Below are positions 10,026 through 22,090 of a stretch of 64,000 nt of DNA, in pieces. The stretch is taken from NCBI RefSeq assembly GCF_945859705.1, contig NC_079137.1, forward strand, positions 2,484,001 through 2,548,000, written 5' to 3'. This stretch comes from Episyrphus balteatus (Eukaryota; Arthropoda; Insecta; Diptera; Syrphidae). The notes beneath the pieces were generated by a model. The model did not search any database. It saw nothing but the letters and a program-made list of their open reading frames with translations, and had not been told where the DNA came from. Position 1 is the stretch's first letter, and each line of letters opens with the position of its first letter. The translations under genes were made by a program, and so were the position numbers.

Positions 10026-13000
10026 TTTTTGCACTTCAGAGAAGGCGTATACTATTCTTATTTAGCAAAGTCATAATTCTTAATCTTCCATAAAAGCCTG
10101 GCAAGTCTATCAAAGGCAATCAATTTTGAGGTCACTCCCCTTAAAGTTTGATCTTATTTCAATAAAATTGTTTCACACTTTCCTTTCCTTTTAAGCAACT
10201 AAAAATGAAAAAAAAAAAAAAACAATCCCACTCACTTCAAGTTATAAATAAAACAACCTCAACCCGGTTTTATTTTCTGTATAAAAACGCGATGTTAACG
10301 TCATATTTATACTTCAACACCATTTCCTTTGATCGCACACAATTAGTCACGATTAACTCCTCCGCTAATTTATCCCCTTCAAAATCCCCCCCCCTCCTCC
10401 TATTTTTTACACTGGGCACATATCACTCAGTTTTATAGCGCCAATCTGAAATGCAACCCTATCCCACTCACTCCAATTTACATACAGAATCTTATCTCTT
10501 TTTTTTCTATCTTAAATATAAAGATACTATATGTATACTTTCAAGAGTTGGTACTAAGTTAGTTTGACTTAATGACAATTGAAACGTCAATCATAAGTAC
10601 ATTCTACAACAACAATTACCATAATAAACTTAAAGTATTTAATAATTACCACCATCACACATATTCTCATATTTACATTGACTTTAAATATGTATCTACA
10701 ATGTTAAATTAATGTATCTTTTTTTTTAATTCCATTGGAATCTATATAGCTTGATTGATATCGAAGCAGTGGCTTCATGGCATGGCTTTTGTTTTTTTTT
10801 TTTTTTTTTTTTTATTTGTGGAATCATCAGTCAGAGATTCATAAAGATGAATCTCGAGAATTTAAAATAACAATTTGTATTTGACTTTTTTTTTTTTTGT
10901 TTTAGTTTGTGCAAAAGCCACATAATTGCTTCGACATTAATATAATTTATGAAAATTTATGGATTTTTTTATTTTTATTTTATTCATTGGACTATGAGAT
11001 TATCGGGGTTTTGTATGCTTTTGTTTGAGATAATGACTGTATTAGTGTTATTAAGTTTTGTCTTGAAGAATTTGCATATATTTAGAAAAGTATTCTACTA
11101 TTTTTAAACAAATAATGATTTAACAATTTCAATTAAGAAATATTTTTAGGAAATTTTGATTATTTGAAATTTTGGTCATTTATGGGTTTTGCCGACGGTG
11201 AAATGAAAATGTCAGTATATTGATTTATTTGATGAAAGAGGATCACTGGGTTACTTTTGTTTTGTCACAAAATTTAGTATCTACCCAGTTCGAATAGAAA
11301 TGATGTATTTAAAAAAATCATTCAACAATACGTTCCACAGGTTTTATTCTTTAGTTTTAGGTTTTTTTTTTCGATTTTTGTGTAGCTCCATATTCAAGCT
11401 GGTGTAAATGACTGTGGAAGTGTGGAACGTGGTAATTTTTTTTTCGCGAATTAGAAAACGTGGAATATAAAGTTTTGATTTCTGACAGTTTTGCACTAAA
11501 ATTAACTACATACAAAAATGTTTGAACATAAACTTCTTTAATAGAAGAACACGAATAGAAAACGATTGTGAAAAGCATTTCAAATGTTATCATTTTATTT
11601 TTATTTTCAAAATTAAAAATAGGGAAGTTAAAATATTGAGCTTATGCGGTTTTAATTCTACAGAAATTTTATTGTTAGCAAACTTGTGGGATGTTACAGC
11701 GAAAAAATTGAAAAATTGAATTGAATGCAATTTTGTGCAAAAAGAAATTATTTCTGATTGCGACAATTTTCTTGTATTAAAAACTAAATTTGGAAAATTT
11801 TTGTGGCACGTGAAGAACAAGCAAAGGAACTCAACCAAATCAAGTAACAAGAATGAATACAAGGTCTTATTAAGGAGGGAACGGTTTTACCTGTGAAAAG
11901 AAGATTTGATCAGGCGATCATGATATTTCTTAGATATTTCTAGCAGACTAAAAGCACTGCAACACTGGTAATTAAGGCCATTGGCTTATGTAACACAAGA
12001 CATACAAGACAAAACGGCAAAGAGGAATAACGAATAACATGATAACAGAACGCATGTTGTTTGGACGGTCCATCAACTTTCAACTAAAAGCATTCAATGA
12101 TGCTTGATTTCGGTTATCTATAGGCCACTGATGATTTATAAGAGGCAAGGTTATGGTCACCATTTTTTATTATTTTTAATAGAACCATATAGGTTGTAAA
12201 TAGATGACTTTCTTAAAGAATGGGTCAGGAATCTATTGAATCTATAACCTATACGAAGACGTACATATTATGTGAATATGTGGAAGTGGATTTGGCACAC
12301 TCTTCGAATTGGCAGTGGAATCCGCTCACTCTAGAAAGCGGAAAGGCCGGAAAACCGGAAAGCTCATAGCGGAGCTCAAGTCGGAGAAAAGTCAATTGCG
12401 GTAAAGCTGAAAGGAGCTCAATTACACCTCCAGAAACCAAGCAAATTGAGACCATATGTCCTCCTGGGGATAATCTAAGGGAAAAAGGTACAAAATTCGT
12501 TATTAAGACAAAATTTGGAAACCGAAGAATACCAAAATAAATCCACTGTTAAATCAATACGAAGGAGAAGCAAAGTGCTATTTTACGGACAAGTAAAGTG
12601 CGGTATTTCGACTCGGGGATAAATCTATCAAACCCTGACAGTACGGTACCTAATCGACTAATCCAAAAAAAGAACCTATTAGATGCAGGGAAACAGTTGT
12701 TGGGATGCTCCTTACCAAAATTTGCCACAGAAGCTTGATTTCATATAAGACATCTTGAGAGCTTGCTAACCGAAACTGAGCTAAGAAAATTGATACCATG
12801 AAACATCTTGCTGAGACTTTAACAAGATTTAATTGCGTCTCCATCTATACAATGTTTATACTCCAGTCAAAGCGTCATTTGACCTTGCGCAGAGAGGCAC
12901 TGTCAGTTTTTATTTCATGGATCGATAGGGGTATATTTAAAAGGCTTAAACCCAATTTCTCACCACCTGATCATTCTTTTTAGCCGAGTTATTCACAAAA

Positions 13001-15945
13001 ATGCATTTTTTGGGATATTTTACCTCTAAGCTAATATCTTTGCTCCAGATTGTCGTAGACCAAAAAATAAACATACATTCTCTTCCTTATAATATTTTCT
13101 ATCGTTGTAGGTATGTAATTTCATTGTATTTGAGTGAGTAAATACAAAATGGCAGCCATTTAAAGTCAAATTCTTGTTGTTAAAAAACACATTTTTGTCG
13201 TTATTTCGAAAAAAGCTTATTTCATGATTGACATTTTTCTAATCTATTTTGTAGCCCTATTCATGTCCTGAAGAAAAAAAACAGCTCTTTATCATCAGCA
13301 TGCAAAACCGGTGCGAAAACACCCAAAAATATCGTTTTTTGGGAATAACTCGGCTTCAGAGTGTCCTACGACAAAAAATAAAGCTATTAATTGTTCGTTA
13401 CAACATTTTCTATCGATTTGGTGCACATTATTTTTGTTGAAACAAATAAAAAATAAGTAATATTAAGTCAAATACGTTTTTTTGTTTAGCAAACTCTTGC
13501 CTTATTATTTTTTAAACGGTGCAAGTATTGGCTAAAAAAATAAATTGCTGTTGTAGTCCTTTAAATTATCTACAATTAAAAAAAAAAATTAGCTCTCTAC
13601 GACCCACACGAGCCGAGTTATTATAATTTTAAGAAACCATCATTCCGTAAGAAAATTTAAAAAAATTTCCCTTGCTTATAAGTCCAACAATAGTTCTCAG
13701 TGAGAGGGGTTGTTTTCATTGTTTCTTGTTATAAGAGGATTTGTCCCATGTTTTTCGTTAGGCATTTGGAACTTTTTTAAAAAATTAATTTCTCGGCTCG
13801 CTAAGGCAAGGTAAATAAATATCGTTAGGAGGTACAACAACAAAGATACAAAATTAGAGAACTTCTACAATGACATAAGAATTATCATGTTGCTTTAACA
13901 TTAGTGAATTTAGTTTATGAAATTAGTTTCACAAACTAATTTTTCGAAATTAGGGTTACGGGAAAAAAACCGATTTTCAAAAATGATCGATTTTTGCATA
14001 TTTTTAGATGACCAGAATTTTTTAGGTTAAACGTTAATAGAAAAATATTTCCATACAAAATATCGATAAAATACCAGATAGATTTGAAATAGTTTACTTA
14101 ATTAGGTACCTAATCGTTTACTGTAAAAGGCGTCAATATTACACTGTGATAGTTTTTTGATTTTTTTTTGTAACAAAGCAACGATCTTTTATAGTCCTAA
14201 ATATATTTACCAAAATTCGCAATTTTTCAAAGAACTTTTATAGTTTTAGCGGATTTTTTACTGCAATACTAATTGTAATTTATCTATATTTTGTATAGAA
14301 AAATTATGATATGGTAATGTTTAGGTTAAATATCGATTAACAAACTAGTTTTAAATACGCCAAAATTCGGAAATCTCCATTTAAATAAAATGATTGCCAA
14401 CAGTGATCTACCAAAAAATTTACAAAAAATGTAAACTTTGAGTATATTTGAAAAAAATATTCATTCATTTATTTTTCACTTGAATTCTAAGTGCTTGACT
14501 CATATATGACAAATTAATTGATGCGTGATATCATTTTTCGATCGATTTATAAATACCAAAGTGTTTTACTGGAAAACTTCAAAAAGCTTAACCCCAACTA
14601 TTAGTAACTATTTAAACATTTAAACATGTTTATAATTTATTTTTTTTATCAAAACTATTTGCTTCCAACTGCCATGTATGCTTATCTTAAATACAAATTC
14701 TCAAGTAGGTACAAAATATATAATAATCATTTGCACCTCTTTATGTGCCGAGTTAATTATTTGTGTTGCACTCAAAAAGCACTTTTCAAAAAAAAAAAAA
14801 AAAAAAAAAATTCTACTCACTGATCACGTCATATTATATATCAATATGCAATTCAAAAGCAAAAAGCCTAATAAAATGTAATCTAATAGCTCAAGCTACA
14901 GGTAAAACTATAAGAATACCTATAAGCTACCTGAAACAAAAATGATAAGAAGGCAAAAAAAAAAAAAAAAACCTGTCTCAAAGGTGTAAACATGAAGACT
15001 ATACAAACAGGCAATGTAGGTATATGTAATCATACACCCTAACCATTAAGACCGACTTGAAAGCTATATCTATAAACTTACTCTGGATACACATCAAATT
15101 TGAATTATTAATATCAAATGGATAAATTCAGTTCTTAATTATTTTTAACTTGTATAAAACCTCTATAGAGTATAATTTGATTTACATATATAATCGATTT
15201 GTATGCGCTACGATTCGAAAAGTTATTGTTTAATCATTGATTTTAACAATCTATCAAGCATCAATATAATGATGGAAAGGTAATCACAAGCGACAACAAA
15301 ACAAAATCATTGATTTTGAAATTGAAACCTGACTTGGGTGGTTTTGTTTGAACACATCTCACACAGCAGAGCAGATGAATGTAATAGATAGTAATTTAGA
15401 AGCTTAGCTTGAGAAATGATCATTGGGGTGATACGGTGATTGATCACTGTCTCTGATATGATTTGATTATATGATGGGATTTTTTTTGCAATCACATTCG
15501 TCTTGTCATGTTTTCCAACACTCAGTTTTTTTTTTAACCACAATTATTGAATCATTAATAAAGTATTCTGTCATTATAATAAAGATTAGTAAGAAAGGAA
15601 AATCGAGGTTGATACAAGTTTACCTTACTACAATGTGTCAATAGTATTAAAAACTCATTGACTTTTAAATCTTTTAGGTATAGGTAATAAGGTCAAAATT
15701 TAAGAAGGGACCAAAAAGAGGTACCTGTACCTATACAATTTAGCCCCAAATAAGGCTCAGATTTTTTTTTGTTTGGAAATATCTTCAAAATTAATACTAA
15801 TAACCTAACCCAACTAACACAAGAGCTTTTATAAAATAAAATCTAGCAGGTTTTAGCTTCTATAGAGCTTGTATACAGCTTGCTTAAGAAATAAATTGCT
15901 TATATAAGTTCGAGCTTGTTTAAAAACTTCTAGTAAATTGTTTAA
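10026..15945. other. intronic AT-rich sequence without genes
   Basis: Apart from the last TGTGGAACG words at 11.3-11.4 kb, this stretch has long A or T runs and unique AT-rich DNA. A GC-richer patch at about 12250-12470 and 12580-12990 has scattered codon-like sequence but no long frame and no family I recognise. A repeated AATAACTCGGC-type motif with similar flanks occurs at about 12980-13130 and 13340-13430, suggesting old repeat copies. No RNA gene was seen. Confidence 0.5.
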
Positions 15946-16602
15946 GGGGGGAAATCCCTCTGGACGACGGGTTTTTCAAGAATTTTTTTTGGAAAACCGA
16001 AAGCATTAATTTAAATTTGGGAAAATACATGATATTATTGAAATCATGAAGTGTTAACACAATTTTTTTGAAGTAATAAAAAAACAAAATGGTGGCTCTA
16101 CAGCAGTTCAAAGTTGATGCCTCGCGTTTGCGCCGTGCAATGCCCAGGTCCAGTTAATTATAATTATTTATAATCAAAAGAGAAATTTGTTTCCATTAAA
16201 ATATATTTATACGCATTGCATGAACCTAAATTTAGCGGAAAAAAGTCTAAAATAAAAATTAGAGACTAAAAAAACAAAAAAACACAATGTTTTTTTATAA
16301 ACAAATTGTTAAAAAAAATATTTATTGTGAAAATTATATTGAACTTTTAGGTTCATGCAATGACCAATGAGTTAATGAGTAATTTGCACTTTATTTCACG
16401 TGTTTCGAGAAAAATTCGTTTAAAGTTTTCATTTTTGTACTGTGGTAGGCTCGTAACGCATGGGTTTCAGGACTATCTGGGGACTTTTGAGGCTTCATTG
16501 AAGGCTAAGACCACTAAAATAGTTTCTTCGGTTGATAAATAACTTTTTTAGGCAAAAAATTAATAATGCAAAAATTAAAAAATTCCAGAGGGTTTTCCCC
16601 CC
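15946..16602. mobile_element. TTAA-flanked MITE with GGGGGGAAA ends (657 bp)
   Basis: Left end TTAA-GGGGGGAAATCCCTCTGGA (TTAA at 15942-15945) and right end TCCAGAGGGTTTTCCCCCC-TTAA (TTAA at 16603-16606) form 19-bp inverted termini with one mismatch. The TTAA duplication is the piggyBac-superfamily signature. There is no transposase frame inside. A 17-bp internal inverted repeat (CATTGCATGAACCTAAA, about 16216 and 16346) suggests a further small nested insertion or a stem. Confidence 0.72.
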
Positions 16603-16606
16603 TTAA

Positions 16607-19295
16607 ATACTTTTAAAAAAACTTAGCCGAAGAAAGTTCTTGGGATAAGCTTAGCTTAGTGAACTTATAGAAGTTAAGGGAAGTTTGATCTTAGAAAAGA
16701 CTTGGTTAACAGCTTCTATAACAACTGTGTCGAGTTTTTCGATAAGACTTGAAAATCTCTTGGTAACGAAGCTTGAAAGAAATAACCAAGTTTAATGTTT
16801 GTTTTTTTTTTTTTTTTTGGTTTTGACATTGAATAATCTAGTACTGACATTTCTGATATTAAGAGTGATAAGGTTTTTGATTTTATAGATCAAGATGTTA
16901 AGATGGCCGAATGGTGCTTTGTTGTTTCTATTGGACAAATCTATCTGTCAAATCTCAAAGCTTCGGTAAGGCTACGTTTAAGCTTCCTGTAGAACTAATA
17001 AGTACCTTTTTATAAAGGGTCCAACTTGTTAAACGTTCTTATTTTTCCATGACTAACAATCTTACTTAAGTTTAAAAAATTAAAACAGATCAAAACTGAA
17101 AGGGTCATCTTTTGTTTTTTCGTTCCACAATTGTTGTGATGTGACAATAAAAACAGACAATTTTTTTTTGAAAAGTCCTCGTCGAAGAACTTGTACCCAC
17201 ATAATGATAACACATAAGTTTACAAAGAAAATGATATTATAAGCATCCATTTGGAAGTTTGTAGATAAGATCATTATACAACTGAAATGAAAATCTAAAA
17301 AGTTCGTTTTTTGACCCATTGCTATAACGACTTATGAGTTTGCAGTTCCTCAACTGTCATCTCTGTCTACTTTCAACATTAACCATTTCAATTGGATTAC
17401 CCATAAAAATATAAATTAATAAATTCAAACTTCACTTTAAGTGGTTTGTAAAGTTTTTAGCTGAACATACTCTAATTCATTCTTCGTTCTTGATTTAATC
17501 AGTTTATACTTGTATTATTTATCTATTAAATATTGCTTCAACATAAACTACAGTGACATAATTTATTTTTTTCTTAGGCGCAGTTCTAGTTTAAGATATC
17601 AAGAAATTCAAGGAAATAAATCTTTGATATTTTAAGATTATACTTCTGTAGACTAGACTGATACTAATAGTTTTTCTCATTCTCATTATAAAGTTTTGCA
17701 TATCAAAGTTTAACATACATTTAACAAGAGTTAACATTACACAAAAAAGAAAAAAAAATACATATTTATTACCTGTCACAATGAGCAACAGGCTTGGTTT
17801 TTGTTTAATGTTGTCAACAGCTATTAAATAGTGTGAGAACTAACTTTACACCCGTGGAAATCAACGAAAATGATTTACAAATAAGTTTTTTGAAACTTAT
17901 TTATTTGGAAATTGTTTTAATTTTTTAACACACGTGACATAATTTTGCAAACTCACATAATATTTATCATGGAAGCAATTTTATTGAATTTTAATAATCA
18001 TCATTGTCATTATACTTTAAAAAAAAATCCCATTTTAATATTAAAATGATTAATGTCATTAAATATTTATTACTTTTAACGCAATTCAAGAAATAAATTT
18101 TTAGAGATAAGTAACGTACGTAATGAGTATAACATTATTTTGGAGGTCCATCATAAATTTTAACTTAACACACATTTTTTTTTTTTTTACTGTACCTACT
18201 TTAGGTCTGCATGGAAGAGATTTTTTGTTTTATGATTTTTTGTTGAAGCAATAATTTATAATCATATTTTTGACATATTACTGATAAAAATATTGGACAT
18301 CAAATGTCAATCTAAATTCTTGACACATTGGCGTCGTTATAATAATAATTTTTAATTTTGTTTGTTTCATTTCTTAGTTTTGGTTGTTTTTTTGTTTTTT
18401 TTCCGTTCAGGAAATATTTAAATAAATTTTTTTTTAATAAACCTTTTTTATGAGTTTATTATTGTTTTGTAATGTTTAAGTGATAAGGTTTTTTTTTTGT
18501 TTTGTATTAAACTCTTGCTTAAGAAGAGATATGTACAAAAAAAATTAGTACACGAGAACTCGAATAAATTATGTTTTTTTTGTATTTCAAAGCAATTTTT
18601 GTTTGTATTATTTAATAGTTCATTTAATTAAAGTAAATTAAGTATACCTTTACTTTATTAAGATACCTACCGCCATCCGCTTTCAAGCTACATATATGCA
18701 AAAATACGACGATACGGTTGTAAAGCTTATTACCCAATTCAAAATAAAAGTCCGGACTGATGGCCTGATCAAATGGCACAACATCAGTTTTGATTAGTTT
18801 TAATTTTTTTTTCTTTGAAAAGCGTCCTAAACCTGTCTCAAAAATTCAACCTGAAAAATTAGTTTCTATATATTTTTTTATCAGCTCGTCCCTTAAAATA
18901 TAATCCTTTTTTTCAAGCTACAGCTAGATTATTATAATTAGTCGGTTATACCACGAGCATCATAAAGTTATTTTTTTATATTTATAGTAACTTTCCAAGA
19001 AACATTAAATAACAAAAACTCATCAGAAGTCTATTTGCAATTATCCGGGACCCAACTATGTATATAAGTGACCTATTGAGGTAACGAACAGAATTGGACT
19101 AATATGACTTCCTTGAGGAACTCTAAATAATAGGTAATTTTATTTACACGATTTTTCTTCTTTCAAAATTCAACTTGTTGCTATTTTCGCTATTGATATT
19201 GCATATCCTTCTTTATCTTTCTATTATCCCATTAAGTTGCACTTAATTTTGTGATTGATCAAAATCAATAAGAAAGCATGATTTATCTTCTTATT
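16607..19295. other. intronic AT-rich sequence, no feature resolved
   Basis: Mostly unique AT-rich DNA with T runs. I see no reading frame of interest, no inverted termini and no RNA gene. Sequence around 16610-16800 (repeated agCTTCTATAG-like words) resembles 15840-15920 on the other side of the TTAA MITE, so the MITE landed within an older repeat. Confidence 0.4.
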
Positions 19296-19299
19296 TTAA

Positions 19300-19808
19300 C
19301 CCCTTGTAGCCCCATGTGACATTTCTGTAACAAACCGAAAAAGATCGCCCAAAAGCTGTAAAAAACATATTTTTATTCTTTTAAAGCTTCTTACATAATC
19401 TTTAAGAATTGCTTTATCGAAATAATGCGCCATATTTCTAATAAATAGCACCAATAGTTTTTAATTGGCAGTTAATGTTGAAAGTTCGGCTTTTTTGGAA
19501 AACAAGCAAATCTATGTAAAAACTACGAAATTCAGAAAAAATATTTTTCGTGCATAAACTAACAGGGTTTTATTTTTGTATTTTAGGAATGCGCCTAAAA
19601 ATAAATATTAGATAGCTTTTTGTTTGAATTTTTGCATTTTTATACAAAAATAAATTATTTAAACTTTTTTTTTTACTGCATAAATTTCGAAATAACTAAG
19701 CAAATAATGAATTTATTGAATTTTTAAAAAATACGTGTTTTATTATAGCCAAAACCCTTTCGATTTACATTATTAATTTTAAAATTTACGATGTTGGGTT
19801 ACAAGGGG
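19300..19808 (+). mobile_element. TTAA family 2 element, copy 1 (509 bp)
   Basis: Bounded by TTAA at 19296-19299 and 19809-19812. Ends are CCCCTTGTAGCCCCA and TTGGGTTACAAGGGG, inverted with two mismatches. It is non-autonomous with no frame, and related over its body to copies at about 25705-28271 and 50651-51163. TTAA target choice points to the piggyBac superfamily; the family is not one I can name. Confidence 0.78.
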
Positions 19809-19856
19809 TTAAAAGTTTGGTAGTAAATTAAATAAACTTACTTCAAACACTGATTA

Positions 19857-20476
19857 CACTGGTCGGCAACGAAAATGGAGCTTGAACCAAACCATAGGAT
19901 TTTTGTGTTCTAATTCCGAATCTGAAGTCAAAATTTCACTGGCACGTCAAGTTTTCGAAATATTTAAATATTAACAGGTCAAAAACGCGTTTTTGTGGTA
20001 CTTTTGGAGTTGAATTTCATCACCGTTAAATATTTTTTCGCAAAACTACATATGCAATATATTTAAAAGCTATATTTTATCGTTTTAAATACGTTTATTT
20101 TTATTTTCAAAATTATTTTTTTCTAAAAGATATTTGGTATAGAAATGTATGATATCTCAAAATCTTGGTGGTTAAGGTAACTTATGGTTTTTGAAGCAGA
20201 TTTTAAGTATATTTCAGTTTTCGACTCCAGATTCCGTTGAAAAAATAGCAAAATATTTCGGAAAAATAATATTTTTAGATCAAATGTCAAAAAAACATTT
20301 AATTTAAAATTAGTTTTTGGGACTTTCTAGCTAAAATTGTGATGAGCAGAGCTCAAAAACTAGACGTGATGGAAAAAATCTGTAAACTGTTTTGAATTCA
20401 GCACACTCAAGTTTATTAAAATCACCTTACAGAGTTCTTGATCCCGCCTTTTTTTGTTTTTTTTTGCCGACCAGTG
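19857..20476 (+). mobile_element. CACTGGT-ended element, copy 1 (620 bp)
   Basis: Termini CACTGGTCGGCAA (left) and TTGCCGACCAGTG (right), with a 3-bp duplication TTA at 19854-19856 and 20477-20479. CACTG ends with 3-bp TWA duplications fit the CACTA/Chapaev (CMC) group; that assignment is inference. No transposase frame. It lies only 44 bp from the preceding TTAA element. Confidence 0.75.
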
Positions 20477-20479
20477 TTA

Positions 20480-22037
20480 CCACAATTTGAGAATTCATTA
20501 ATTTTCATTTGTGCCTCAATTTTGAAAATGGCTAAGCTTTTGATTTGAATTCACCATTCAAAAAAACAATTAAATTTCTAAAATTCCGACTGTCTCCTCA
20601 CAAGGCAAACTTTGTTAAAATTCTCAAAAATATGTGTCTTACATTTTTTTATTCATAATCATTTTAAGTTTAAGTATAAATGCTATTTATTCATTTACGG
20701 GTGGTGCTATTACCAGGTAAAAGCCCCAGTGAAAGAACTTTTGACAGGTTTTGTAAGTTTTTAACCAAAGGATTAGTTTCAATTTTTTTTTTGTTGAAAA
20801 TTTCATTTGTTTTGCATTACTTTTTTTGAAATCGATGGCATTAATAAACAACCATTCTTTACCTCCTTCAAATTTATAATCTAACTTGTTGCTGTTTTTA
20901 CCACATTTTACTTTGTTTTGGAGGGCACAAAGAATATACCAAGAAAATACACAAATTTTTGTTTTGTATCTTCTTCTTGCTAAAGTTCGATTTATTTGTT
21001 TATTCGGAATTTTCTTCTTTAATTTTGTTTGGTGAATCTAAAACCATATATTTTTCTATTAGCTTTATTTAACTAACAATTTTGTTTATGGAAAACAATT
21101 TGACATGCCGCATGAGTATTTATAATTGTTGTCTTGCTTAACCTGGAGTTTTTAGGTAGGTATATTGTAATACAAGTTTTTCTTAAAATCAGTTTAAACA
21201 GTGTTTATGAATATACCCTAATAATTTTCTGTTTATAATTCCAAAATATATTTTTTAATTTAAACTCTACAGAAGACGGTCGTAAAATTTGAGTATATAA
21301 TAACTATTTCGGTATTTAGAAACTATTTTTTGAACTGTAAGTACATTTGTAAAGACAAAAACGAACAAATAAGTTAGCTGTATTTTAAACTCATTACACC
21401 TTAGTTTTTCAGTGTTAAGTAAGGTTGGGTAAATTTTTCAAATATAATACAATTATAATTGTAGTTCCAATTAAATCTATAATTTTGCCCAGAAAAACTG
21501 TGACGAAGAGAGCGCAAGGTATCTTTAAAACTGATGGTTTCGTATCTTAAAGTCACATAAATCAAAGTACCTAGTTCATCTTTGAACGACGTTTCAACTT
21601 ACATTTATTTTTTCCCTCAGTAGGTATATATTTATTTAGGAGCTTTGAGTCACTTAAGAAATTCAATCCAATTAGTAGATTTAGCAAGGATTCCAAACAA
21701 AATATTTTTTTTTTTCGAAAATTTCTGAACAAAAAAAAAATTAAAATCAGAAAAAATTTTGTCATTTGTAAAATAATTTGAGTCGGTTTAGAATTTGATC
21801 AAGACCAATATGTTTAGTTTATAGACTTTTTTTTCAGAAAATACCTAAGTGTTGTTTTGTTTCCATAAAAAAAATTGGAGTGAATAAAACAGAAATTAAA
21901 CTAATGATTTGTTTTCTTTTACTGAAGATTTTTCTTCCAAACATTTCTCCTCAATTATTTTTTTTTTTTTTTAATAAATAATTCAAATTCCCAGTTACAA
22001 TAAAGATTAAAAAAAAAAAAAAAGTGATGAAACTTAC
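20480..22037. other. intronic AT-rich sequence near exon 1
   Basis: Unique AT-rich DNA, with long T and A runs at 21960-22023 beside the exon 1 donor. No gene, terminal repeat or RNA structure could be supported. Confidence 0.4.
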
Positions 22038-22090
22038 CCAGCATTTAATGCTTGTCTGTAGATTTCTAACATCAATGCTTCGTGTAACAT
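22038..22090 (-). CDS. tsh: teashirt/tiptop coding exon 1 (codons 1-17 plus 2 nt)
   Basis: Read on the minus strand, the ATG at 22090-22088 opens MLHEALMLEIYRQALNA and the first two bases of a Gly codon. A consensus donor (GTAAGT at 22037-22032) follows directly. The first T of exon 2 (9117) completes the GGT glycine, and the frame runs on into ALPNPRPRSTESANSSERC. From memory this N-terminus is the one found in fly Teashirt, where the first coding exon is also very short; that is the main reason for the family call. The ATG context is AACAAAATG, a good fly start context, and the preceding sequence is AT-rich like a 5' UTR. The exon is too short to be found by ORF length, and without it the protein would lack its first 57 residues. 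The symbol is a family-level call: tiptop or a single tsh/tio gene is possible. Confidence 0.93.

Larger units (their letters stand above)
9118..22037 (-). other. tsh: 12.9-kb intron of the teashirt-family gene
   Basis: Donor GTAAGT at 22037-22032 and acceptor TATTTTCAG ending at 9118, with a clean pyrimidine tract at 9121-9155. The joined frame restores a Gly codon. The intron contains at least three transposable elements (15946-16602, 19300-19808, 19857-20476), a cluster of a repeated TGTGGAACGTATT word near its 3' end, and otherwise AT-rich unique sequence. Large introns in developmental regulators often carry enhancers; no specific one is identified here. Confidence 0.9.

Noticed and set aside
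12249..12990. GC-richer intronic patch with 60-68-codon frames
   Set aside because: Frames are short, in different phases and match no family; it may be old decayed coding or repeat DNA but nothing specific can be claimed.
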